Of a stretch of DNA of 64,000 nucleotides, positions 17,184 to 24,933 are shown one piece after another. Made by a program: the position numbers and the translations under genes. The stretch's first letter is position 1, and each line of letters opens with the position of its first letter. The stretch lies in the NCBI GenBank assembly GCA_963736595.1, contig CAVTPG010000011.1, forward strand, positions 124,001 through 188,000, in the 5' to 3' direction. Origin of the DNA: Parapontixanthobacter sp963736595 (GTDB lineage Bacteria; Pseudomonadota; Alphaproteobacteria; Sphingomonadales; Sphingomonadaceae). The notes under the pieces are model-generated. The model worked only from the letters and a program-made list of their open reading frames with translations, did not search any database and was not told the DNA's origin.

Positions 17184-18214
17184 GCTTTTACTCCAGCTCC
17201 GCGCACCGGCTCTGCATCCGGGTCCAATGGCCAGCGCGGTCGAGCGACGAAATCCAGTGGATCGTTCTGGCCCAGCGACAGGCGCTCGCATCCAGCCCAG
17301 GCAATCATTGCGGCATTATCGGTGCATAGCGCCAGCGGCGGAGCGGAAAAACGCAGGTCGTGCGCGCCGGCAAAGCCTTGCAGCGCATCGCGGATGATGC
17401 TGTTTGCAGCCACGCCGCCAGCAACGACCAAGGCCTCCACCGCACCGCACCGCTCAAGTGCGCGGCCAAGGCGGTCGATGATGCAATCCACCGCCGCACT
17501 TTGAAAACTGGCGGCAATGTCGGCGTCGTTATATTTGCCGGATTGCTTGGCGCGCAGCACTGCGCTTTTCAGCCCCGCAAACGAGAAATGCGGTTCGGCG
17601 CTGCCTTTCAGCGGGCGCGGCAGCGGGACAGCAGCGGCATCGCCGGTCAGGGCCAGCCGCTCGACAGCGGGACCACCGGGATAGCCCAGACCCAAAATCT
17701 TGGCAGTCTTGTCGAAGGCTTCGCCCAAGGCATCGTCGATCGTGGTCGCCAGACGCCGGTATTGCCCGACTCCTTCGATCAGCAAAATCTGGCAATGCCC
17801 GCCTGACACCAGGAGCAGCAGGTACGGAAAGTCCAGCGTTTCGTCGGCCAGACGCGGGGATAAGGCATGGCCTTCCAGATGGTTGATCGCGAGCAGCGGC
17901 GTATCGCTTGCCATGGCCAGCGCCTTGGCACTCACCAGCCCGACCATCACGCCGCCGATCAGGCCCGGACCCGCCGTTGCCGCAATCGCATCGCAATCGT
18001 TGAGGCCTAAACCAGCTTCGGCCAGCACGGCTTCGATCATCGGAGCCAGCCGCTCTGCATGAGCGCGCGCCGCAATCTCCGGCACGACCCCGCCAAAAGG
18101 CGCGTGCGCATCATCTTGCGAGGCGATATGCTGCGCCAGAATACGCCGCTCGCTCGTCACCAGAGCCACCGCCGTTTCGTCGCAACTCGATTCTATGCCA
18201 AGGACAATTCCCAT
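17180..18214 (-). CDS. tsaD: tRNA threonylcarbamoyladenosine transferase subunit TsaD
   Basis: 344 residues. It begins LGIESSCDETAVALV, the ASKHA-type nucleotide-binding start of TsaD, and carries the iron-binding NHLEGH motif plus LLLVSGGHCQIL, GLGYPGGPAVE and VVAGGVAANS. TsaD transfers the threonylcarbamoyl group to A37 of ANN-decoding tRNAs, with TsaB and TsaE. It is divergent from hemC with 45 bases between the starts, a common alphaproteobacterial arrangement. It begins the tsaD-gpsA-flippase string. Length matches the family. Confidence 0.95.
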   Translation of the reverse strand: MGIVLGIESSCDETAVALVTSERRILAQHIASQDDAHAPFGGVVPEIAARAHAERLAPMIEAVLAEAGLGLNDCDAIAATAGPGLIGGVMVGLVSAKALAMASDTPLLAINHLEGHALSPRLADETLDFPYLLLLVSGGHCQILLIEGVGQYRRLATTIDDALGEAFDKTAKILGLGYPGGPAVERLALTGDAAAVPLPRPLKGSAEPHFSFAGLKSAVLRAKQSGKYNDADIAASFQSAAVDCIIDRLGRALERCGAVEALVVAGGVAANSIIRDALQGFAGAHDLRFSAPPLALCTDNAAMIAWAGCERLSLGQNDPLDFVARPRWPLDPDAEPVRGAGVKA

Positions 18215-18259
18215 CCCACTTCCCCTGAACCAGAAGCGCCGCTAGGGCAAGCATACGCC

Positions 18260-19267
18260 ATGACCGATCCGCTATCCCAAGACTCGCCAGTGCAAGCAAC
18301 ATCGCGCCAAAAACCGCGCCAACAACCGCATGCAAAAATCCGGCTGGGAACGCGCCGTTCTCCGTTGGCAATGGCGCAAGCGGAAGAGACGAAATCTCGG
18401 CTATGCGCAGCGCATGGCTGGGACGCAGAAGCGGTCGAGCTGGTTCCGGTGGTGGCGTCCGGCGATAAAATTCAGGACCGCCCGCTGGCTGAGATCGGCG
18501 GCAAGGCCTTGTGGACGCGCGAGCTGGATATCTGGCTGGATGAAGGGCGGATCGATGCCGCCGTTCATTCGATGAAGGATGTCGAGACCCTGCGCCCCGA
18601 AAGCCTGACGATTGCAGCGATACTGCCGCGCGCCGATGTGGCCGACCGGCTGTTGGGTGCGGTCTCGATTGCGGATTTGAAAGCCGATGCGGTGATCGGC
18701 ACCAGCGCCCCGCGCAGAGCCGCGCAATTGCTGCATTTTCGGCCCGATTGCAAAGTGGTGTCGCTGCGCGGAAACGTGGCGACGCGCATGGCGAAACTGG
18801 CCAGCGGCGAAGTCGATGCGACATTTCTGGCAGCGGCAGGACTGGATCGGCTGGGCGAGGATGGCGCGGGCACACGGCTCGACCCGGAGGAATGGCTTCC
18901 GGCACCGGCGCAAGGCGCGATCGGGCTGGAATGCCGCACCAGCGACACGGCGACGCGCGATTTGCTAGGAGCGATCAGCGACGCGCCTTCCTTTGCGCAG
19001 ATTATGGCAGAGCGGGCTTTTCTCGCCGGATTGGGCGGGACTTGTCACAGTCCGATAGCGGCCTTGTCCCTGCCGGACCGCGATGGCGGATGGATATTGC
19101 GCGCGAGCCTGTTCAGCCCCGATGGCACGGAGCGGATCGACGACGAGTGCCGTTTTAAAAGCGATGATTTGAGCGCGGTAGAAGCGATGGCAGACGAGAT
19201 GCTGGGCCGCGCTCCTGCCAATATAGCGGCACATTTTACAGGCGTGCAATCGACAGGTCAGGCGTGA
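18260..19267 (+). CDS. hemC: Hydroxymethylbilane synthase
   Basis: 335 residues. Recognisable are IRLGTRRSPLAMAQAEE, the substrate/cofactor loop VHSMKDVET, GTSAPRRAAQLLHFRP, LRGNVATRMAKLASG and PAPAQGAIGLE. The Cys that covalently holds the dipyrromethane cofactor is in LGGTCHSPIAAL. It condenses four porphobilinogen units to hydroxymethylbilane in haem and chlorophyll synthesis. ATG 18260 was chosen although it leaves about 27 rather polar residues (Gln-rich) before the domain; the upstream frame overlaps tsaD. The stop overlaps the hemD start by 4 bases (GTGA). Confidence 0.94.
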   Translation: MTDPLSQDSPVQATSRQKPRQQPHAKIRLGTRRSPLAMAQAEETKSRLCAAHGWDAEAVELVPVVASGDKIQDRPLAEIGGKALWTRELDIWLDEGRIDAAVHSMKDVETLRPESLTIAAILPRADVADRLLGAVSIADLKADAVIGTSAPRRAAQLLHFRPDCKVVSLRGNVATRMAKLASGEVDATFLAAAGLDRLGEDGAGTRLDPEEWLPAPAQGAIGLECRTSDTATRDLLGAISDAPSFAQIMAERAFLAGLGGTCHSPIAALSLPDRDGGWILRASLFSPDGTERIDDECRFKSDDLSAVEAMADEMLGRAPANIAAHFTGVQSTGQA

Positions 19268-19956
19268 ACCTGCCGCTAATTGTTATCCGGCCAGAACCCG
19301 GCGCTACTGCTACGTTGATCGCCGCTCGCGATATGGGACTGGCGGCCTTGGCATATCCCCTATTTTCTGCAGAAGCGGTCGCATGGCACGCGCCCGATCC
19401 GGCGGTGTATGACGGGGTGCTGATCGGCAGTGCCAACGCTATCCGGCATGGCGGCGCAGGCCTCAAAATATTGCGCGATCTTCCCGCTTATGCTGTCGGC
19501 GAGACAACGGCGGCAACTTTGCGCCAAGCAGGCTTTTTGGTTACCGCAACGGGCAAGGGCGGGCTGCAAAGCGTTCTGGATACGCTGTCAGACGCAAAAC
19601 CCCTGCATCTGCTCCGCTTGGCCGGAGAAGCGCATATTTCGCTAAACGTGCCCGATCACATCACGCTGACCACGAAAATTGTTTACCGGATGATCCAGCA
19701 TGATTTTCCGCCGGAAATGATCGCGGCTTTGCAGGAGCAAGCCATTATCGCGCTGCATTCTGCCGAAGCGGCGCGACATTTTCGCGCGCAATGCAAAGCT
19801 CATGCCATCGATCGCACCCGCCTGTCGCTTGTCACGCTAGGCCCGCGCATCGAAGAAGCCGCCGGGTCCGGTTGGGGGCGCATCGAATGCTCATCCACGC
19901 CGGATGACGCCGCTTTGCTGGCCTTGGCGAAGCGATTGTGCCAGACGGGCGCGTAA
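19264..19956 (+). CDS. hemD: Uroporphyrinogen-III synthase
   Basis: 230 residues beginning with GTG in LPLIVIRPEPGA, the usual opening of HemD, followed by the two-lobed pattern with GVLIGSANAIRHGG, YAVGETTAATLRQAGF and a C-terminal ALHSAEAARHFRAQC region. The family is poorly conserved, so the call rests on these motifs plus position: it overlaps hemC and precedes the mitofilin-like gene. It closes hydroxymethylbilane with D-ring inversion to give uroporphyrinogen III. Confidence 0.85.
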   Translation: MNLPLIVIRPEPGATATLIAARDMGLAALAYPLFSAEAVAWHAPDPAVYDGVLIGSANAIRHGGAGLKILRDLPAYAVGETTAATLRQAGFLVTATGKGGLQSVLDTLSDAKPLHLLRLAGEAHISLNVPDHITLTTKIVYRMIQHDFPPEMIAALQEQAIIALHSAEAARHFRAQCKAHAIDRTRLSLVTLGPRIEEAAGSGWGRIECSSTPDDAALLALAKRLCQTGA

Positions 19957-20002
19957 CGAACCGGATTTTCTTATACGGCTGACATGGCCGCACGGGATTT
20001 GC

Positions 20003-20938
20003 ATGAACGACGATTTTACGAACACCCCCGCCAAACCATCTTTGCGACCGATCATCTATGCCGTGCTGCTCGCCTTTGTTCTGGGCCTGATTATCGCGGC
20101 CTATGGCATGAAATATTACAGCGAAAACAGCGAACAATTCAGCATCGCCGGGATCACCGACGAGAGTGAAGAGACGCCTGCTGAAACAGATGTTCCGATT
20201 ACGCCGGAACTGCTGGCCGACGGCGATAACGCCGAATTGCCGGGCGAAGTCGATGATACAGATGCGACGCCGACCGAAGTCATGGACCGGGTCGAGGAAC
20301 AGCAGGGCGGCCTCGATCAACGGCTCGCCGCTGCGGAACAGCGTCTTGCCCGCCTCGATTTGCAATCGCAGGCCGCCGCCGGAAACGCGGCCCGGGCTGA
20401 AGGGTTGCTGATCGCCTTTGCCGCACGCCGTTCGATCGAGCGGGGCGCAGAGCTTGGCTTCCTCGCCGATCAATTGCGCCTGCGCTTTGCCGATGCATTG
20501 CCCAATGCCGTCTCGACCGTGATCGATTTCAGCCGCGAGCCAGTGACGATGGAAGAGTTGATCGCGCGCCTCGAAGGGCTGGCGCCGACTTTGGCCGATA
20601 GCGCGGACGAGCCATCCTTTGCCCGGATGCGCCGCGAACTGGCGTCGTTATTCGTCGTCCGGCGCGATGCGACACCCAGCTCAAGGCCCGAACGGCGCTT
20701 GGAGCGGGCGCGGCTGTTTCTGGAGAGCGGACGCGTGGATGCGGCTATCGCCGAGGTGCAAAACTTGCCCGGCGCTTCGCGCGCACAGAACTGGATTGCC
20801 GCCGCTGAGCGTTATGCGGATGCGCATAAGGCACTCGACCTGATCGAAACATCCGCCGTGCTGGAACCGCGCCGTTTGCGCGATGGCGATGGCAATCGGG
20901 TGGAGCAGCCAAGCCCGCTTGAGGGTCAGGCAGGCTGA
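20003..20938 (+). CDS. Mitofilin/HemX-like membrane protein of the hem cluster
   Basis: 311 residues. One N-terminal membrane helix (IIYAVLLAFVLGLIIAAYG) is followed by an acidic linker, a coiled-coil-like segment (VMDRVEEQQGGLDQRLAAAEQRLARLDLQ) and a helical C-terminal domain similar to the COG4223/mitofilin-related proteins that follow hemD in many alphaproteobacteria. It would span the inner membrane with most of the protein in the periplasm. Family members are proposed to organise membranes or assist haem enzymes, but this is not established here. ATG 20003 was chosen at the start of the membrane helix; the gap to hemD is 46 bases. Confidence 0.72.
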   Translation: MNDDFTNTPAKPSLRPIIYAVLLAFVLGLIIAAYGMKYYSENSEQFSIAGITDESEETPAETDVPITPELLADGDNAELPGEVDDTDATPTEVMDRVEEQQGGLDQRLAAAEQRLARLDLQSQAAAGNAARAEGLLIAFAARRSIERGAELGFLADQLRLRFADALPNAVSTVIDFSREPVTMEELIARLEGLAPTLADSADEPSFARMRRELASLFVVRRDATPSSRPERRLERARLFLESGRVDAAIAEVQNLPGASRAQNWIAAAERYADAHKALDLIETSAVLEPRRLRDGDGNRVEQPSPLEGQAG

Positions 20939-20977
20939 ATTCGGCCCGCGCGCGTGGGCAAATCCGAGCGATCGCGA

Positions 20978-22201
20978 TTACGCGACGAGCAAATCCGGTA
21001 AATCGCCCGTGACGCCGCGCGCTTCGTCCATGAACCAGTCCTTCACGACCGGCAGCCGCTGAATACCTGCCATGCCGAACCGACGCACCGCCGATGCGCC
21101 ATTGCCGGGAACACCGAACAGGCGCGTCAGTCCGTCAGTCGCCAGCGCCACCATGAAACTGTCCAGCCCGCGCCAGCGTTCATAGCGAGCCAGTCCCTGC
21201 GCTTCACCCGGCTGAAGGCCCAGCCGCAAACCTTCGTCCAGCACTTGCACCAGCGCCCCGACATCGCGCAGGCCTAAATTCAAGCCCTGTCCCGCAATCG
21301 GGTGAATCCCATGTGCCGCATCGCCGATTAGCGCCAGCCGCTCCGCCGTAATTCGCACTGTATGGTGAAAGCCCAGCGGATAGGATGAGCGCGGCCCGAC
21401 ACTGGTAATCTCTCCGAACAGACCGCCCATGCGCTTGGCGATCTCTGCCTGAAATGCGCGGTCGCCCAGCTTTAATACGCCTGCCGCATCATCTTCCGAC
21501 ACGGTCCAGACCAGCGCGCTGCGATGCGTGCCATCAGGATCGTCGAGCAACGGCAGCAAGGCAAACGGTCCGGCGGGGTAGAAGATTTCCCACGCCACCT
21601 GCTCATGCGAGCGTTCATGCGTCAGGCCGGAGATGATTGCGCGGTGATCATATTGCCAATTGGCGATGCTGATCCCGGCATCCTCACGCGTTGGCGACAT
21701 CCGGCCTTCTGCCGCAATCATCAGGCTTGCCTTAAGCTGCGTGCCATCGCCCAACGTTGCCGAGACGCCGTGTTCTCCGCGCTGCCGTGCCACGACATTG
21801 GCCTTGGAATGCCAGGTAATCAAAGGCTCGCTGCGGGCTGCCTCGAACAAAGCGAGGCGAAGCCGCTGATTGGCAAACATCCGACCCAGCGTATCGTCGC
21901 TGTCATCAGGCGAAAAATCCAGACCGCCGGGCTTCAACTGATCGCTCACCGCAATCTTGGCAATTGGCGATCCGTGCGGTTCAAGCGCGTTCGCGATGCC
22001 GATATTGCGGAACAGGTTCCAGCTGGCCGTCGAGATTGCCGAAGCGCGCCCGTCGAAATTGTCGGCGGTGAGATCGGCGGGGTCCGCGCGATCGACAACG
22101 TGGCTGGTCATGCCTTTTTTTGCCGCCGCCAGCGCACAAGTCATACCCACTAGTCCGCCACCCAAAATCAGAAGGTCGCGCGTGTCCGCTTTATTGCTCA
22201 T
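20978..22201 (-). CDS. UbiH/Coq6-type FAD-dependent hydroxylase
   Basis: 407 residues. The FAD-binding GxGxxG is in LLILGGGLVGMTCALAAAKKG, the second conserved stretch DGRASAISTASWNLFRNIG is typical of the UbiH/UbiF/VisC family, and the DG/GDAAH motif is ALIGDAAHGIHPIAGQGLNLGLRD. It probably hydroxylates the aromatic ring of a ubiquinone precursor, membrane-associated. Which ring position is not decided by sequence. The start could be 22201 (MSNKADTRDLL) or up to nine residues earlier at 22228; neither has a strong ribosome site. It diverges from dsbD. Confidence 0.85.
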   Translation of the reverse strand: MSNKADTRDLLILGGGLVGMTCALAAAKKGMTSHVVDRADPADLTADNFDGRASAISTASWNLFRNIGIANALEPHGSPIAKIAVSDQLKPGGLDFSPDDSDDTLGRMFANQRLRLALFEAARSEPLITWHSKANVVARQRGEHGVSATLGDGTQLKASLMIAAEGRMSPTREDAGISIANWQYDHRAIISGLTHERSHEQVAWEIFYPAGPFALLPLLDDPDGTHRSALVWTVSEDDAAGVLKLGDRAFQAEIAKRMGGLFGEITSVGPRSSYPLGFHHTVRITAERLALIGDAAHGIHPIAGQGLNLGLRDVGALVQVLDEGLRLGLQPGEAQGLARYERWRGLDSFMVALATDGLTRLFGVPGNGASAVRRFGMAGIQRLPVVKDWFMDEARGVTGDLPDLLVA

Positions 22202-22247
22202 CTTTGCTGCATTGTCGCCCATACCCAAAACCCCTAAAGGGTGCGGT

Positions 22248-24368
22248 ATGCAGGTGGCAAGAACATTGCGGACAGGTTGGCCGATGGCTGCGATGCTTGG
22301 ACTTCTTGTCGCCGTGATTTTGGCGCTTTTTGCGGCCCTATCGCCAGTCCTATCGCCAGCTATGGCTCAGACCAATGCGGTCACCGGACAGCCGAACAAT
22401 ATTCAGGTCGAACTTGTTGCCGAAGAACGTCCGCGCGCCGGTGAAACCATCATGTTGGCGCTGCATTTTCAGCCGAAATCCGAGGAATGGCACGGATATT
22501 GGTCCAACCCCGGCGATGCAGGTGTCGGGATGGCACTGGACTGGCGCTTGCCGGATGGTTGGGAGATAGGAGAGCCGCTTTATCCGGTGCCGCAAAAACT
22601 CGAAATCGCCGGGTTGATGAACCATGTTTATGAAGGCGATTATGCGGTCCTGATCCCGCTGAGCGTGCCAGAAATGACCGCTGATCCGCCAAGTCAGCCG
22701 ATCGAACTGACAGCCGATTACTTTGGCTTGCACCGACAAGATTTGCGTGCCGGAAACGGCCCGCATGACGCTGAACTTCGCGCGCACTGTGCGCCCGATC
22801 AATTTGCGCAGTGGCGCGCAGCCATCGCCCCGCTGATCGACAGCACAGCGCGTTTTGCAACCGCAGGAAATGCCTTGCGGCTCGCGATCCCCTTGCCCGA
22901 GGCACTTGCCCTTGCGCAGCCGCACATCTTTATCGAGAATGACCGGCTGGTCCGCTACGGGGATGCGCAGCAATTTGCGCGCGAAGGCGATATGCTGGTC
23001 GCGCAAATTCCGTTAGCCGAAGGCGCAGATACACCCAAAACCGTCAGCGGCATCTTGTCGTTCGGAACCGGCGACGGGGCTGGTGTGCGATTTATCGCAG
23101 AGGCGGGTGATGTCCCGAGCGGGCTGACGCCGATGCAGACGACCACACAGAGCCTGCCATCGCTCTGGCTTTTATTGCTCGGCGCGCTGGCCGGTGGCTT
23201 GCTGCTGAATATTATGCCCTGCGTCTTTCCGATCCTGAGCCTGAAAGCGCTGGCGCTGGTGCGGGCAGGGGGCGACGAGGCAGAAGCGCGGCGCGACGGG
23301 CTGGCTTATACGGCGGGCGCGGTGCTGGCTTGCATGGCGCTGGGCGGGCTGCTGCTAATCCTGCGCGCAGGCGGTGAGCAAATCGGCTGGGCGTTCCAAT
23401 TGCAGGAGCCGGGCATTGTGGTCGCCTTGCTGGTGCTCGCCACTGTGCTGACAGCCAATTTTGCCGGTCTGTTCGAGTTTCCCGGCCTGCCGATCCGCAG
23501 CGGCGGAAAGCCAGCAGGGTCATTCGTCACGGGCCTGCTCGCTGCATTCGTCGCCACGCCCTGCACCGGCCCGTTCATGGCAGCGGCGTTGGGCGCAGCA
23601 TTGCTATTGCCGCCTGTCTCGGCGCTGCTGTTGTTTGCGGCTCTGGGCTTGGGTCTTGCGCTGCCGTTCCTGCTGTTGGGCTTCATTCCAGCATTGCGGC
23701 AAAAGCTGCCTAAGCCCGGCGCTTGGATGGAGACATTTCGCCGCTGGATGGCATTGCCGATGGGGCTGACCGCGCTGGCACTGGTGTGGCTGACTTGGCG
23801 GCTGGGCGGTGAAATGTTCGCGTTTTTCGCCGTTTGCCAGGCGATCATTTTGGCTGCTTCCCTGTCATGGGCCACGCAGGAACAAGTGAGGGAAAGCGGC
23901 AAAGCTGCCCTCGGGTTTATCGCGGCAGCAGCGACCGTATTATTCATCATCGTGGCCATGCCCGATCCCGAACCACCTGTCGAAAATGCCGATAGCTTAC
24001 TTACGCCAGAGCCGTTCAGCCGTGACGCTCTGCGCCAAGCGCGCGCGTCCGGACAACCGGTGTTCCTGTGGTTCACGGCCGATTGGTGCCTGACGTGCAA
24101 AGTCAATGAGCGAGTTGCTATCGAGCGCGAGCAAACCCGCGCGGCCTTCGAGCAGGCGGGCGTGATCGCCATGCGCGGCGACTGGACCCGGAGCGATGCC
24201 GAAATCACGCAATTCCTAAGCGATCAGGGCGCAGCGGGCGTGCCGCTCTATCTGTGGTATCCGGCAGGCTCTAGCGCGTCAGAGCAGCTTCCGCAGATCC
24301 TGACGCCGGAATTGTTGGCTGAGAAGGCGCAGGAACAGGCGCAGGAACAGGCGGCGCCAAAACAATAG
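22248..24368 (+). CDS. dsbD: Protein-disulfide reductase DsbD family
   Basis: 706 residues with all three parts of DsbD/ScsB. A signal peptide (LLVAVILALFAALSPVLSPAMA) leads to a periplasmic N-terminal domain. The central eight-helix membrane domain has the redox Cys pair positions in NIMPCVFPILSLKAL and VATPCTGPFMAAALG. The C-terminal thioredoxin-like domain has FTADWCLTCKVNERVA. It carries electrons from cytoplasmic thioredoxin to periplasmic proteins, including cytochrome c maturation partners. The C-terminus ends in a short repeat AQEQAQEQ. Its last 90 bases overlap the 3' end of a convergent lipoprotein gene. ATG 22248 was chosen for its signal peptide. Confidence 0.9.
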   Translation: MQVARTLRTGWPMAAMLGLLVAVILALFAALSPVLSPAMAQTNAVTGQPNNIQVELVAEERPRAGETIMLALHFQPKSEEWHGYWSNPGDAGVGMALDWRLPDGWEIGEPLYPVPQKLEIAGLMNHVYEGDYAVLIPLSVPEMTADPPSQPIELTADYFGLHRQDLRAGNGPHDAELRAHCAPDQFAQWRAAIAPLIDSTARFATAGNALRLAIPLPEALALAQPHIFIENDRLVRYGDAQQFAREGDMLVAQIPLAEGADTPKTVSGILSFGTGDGAGVRFIAEAGDVPSGLTPMQTTTQSLPSLWLLLLGALAGGLLLNIMPCVFPILSLKALALVRAGGDEAEARRDGLAYTAGAVLACMALGGLLLILRAGGEQIGWAFQLQEPGIVVALLVLATVLTANFAGLFEFPGLPIRSGGKPAGSFVTGLLAAFVATPCTGPFMAAALGAALLLPPVSALLLFAALGLGLALPFLLLGFIPALRQKLPKPGAWMETFRRWMALPMGLTALALVWLTWRLGGEMFAFFAVCQAIILAASLSWATQEQVRESGKAALGFIAAAATVLFIIVAMPDPEPPVENADSLLTPEPFSRDALRQARASGQPVFLWFTADWCLTCKVNERVAIEREQTRAAFEQAGVIAMRGDWTRSDAEITQFLSDQGAAGVPLYLWYPAGSSASEQLPQILTPELLAEKAQEQAQEQAAPKQ

Positions 24369-24933
24369 GGTCGCTGGCGGATATTTCCTGCGCGCCGCGC
24401 AATTCTCGATCAGCGTGGGCAATAACGGGCTGGCATGAAGGATCAGCGACCCGCCACCCGGCACAGTCGCCTCGATTTTTCGCGGACCGGCAAAGGCCGC
24501 CAGATTGGGATTGTCCGCCGCAATGTCGCCTTGCCACACGCGGCGCATCCCTAGCGATGTCGCATCGACTTTCCAGCGTCCGATATGGCCATTGCCAATC
24601 ACCGCGATCAGCGCCTGTGCGCCATCCTGCGCCTCGTTAAAGCGCGTCAGGCGGATGGCCGGACCTTGTCCCTCGTCAATGCAGGCGAGCGCGAAGAGTG
24701 GCGGCGTTCCCGGCACGCCGAACACCAGCCGCTGCGCCGTGTCATCGGTGGGCGCCCAGATGGCCTCGCTGGTATCGGGCGAAGCGATCGGCGGCATAAC
24801 CGGCTCCGCGCTGGGCAATGCGCGGCTGCGATCGGCATATTCATCGGTTGCCGGAGGATTGCAGGCGGTTAGGGATGCCAGTGGCCAATCCCAGCACCGA
24901 CCCAATCGCCACCGTACTATAAGCGCGCGTCAC
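24279..24933 (-). pseudogene. Putative lipoprotein after uvrB, frameshifted in signal
   Basis: About 217 residues if one extra base is ignored. The GTG at 24933 overlaps the uvrB stop (GTGA). Frame 1 reads TRAYSTVAIGSVLGLA; after skipping an A (minus strand) at 24882 frame 2 continues LASLTACNPPATDEY, giving a textbook lipoprotein signal with Cys after LTA. The mature part (RLVFGVPGTPPLFALACIDEG, LIAVIGNGHIGRWKVDA, GSLILHASPLLPTLIENC) resembles an unnamed sphingomonad lipoprotein. Function unknown. The C-terminal 30 residues overlap dsbD on the other strand and look unlike protein (WRRLFLRLFLRLL), so the end may also be out of frame. Confidence 0.65.
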
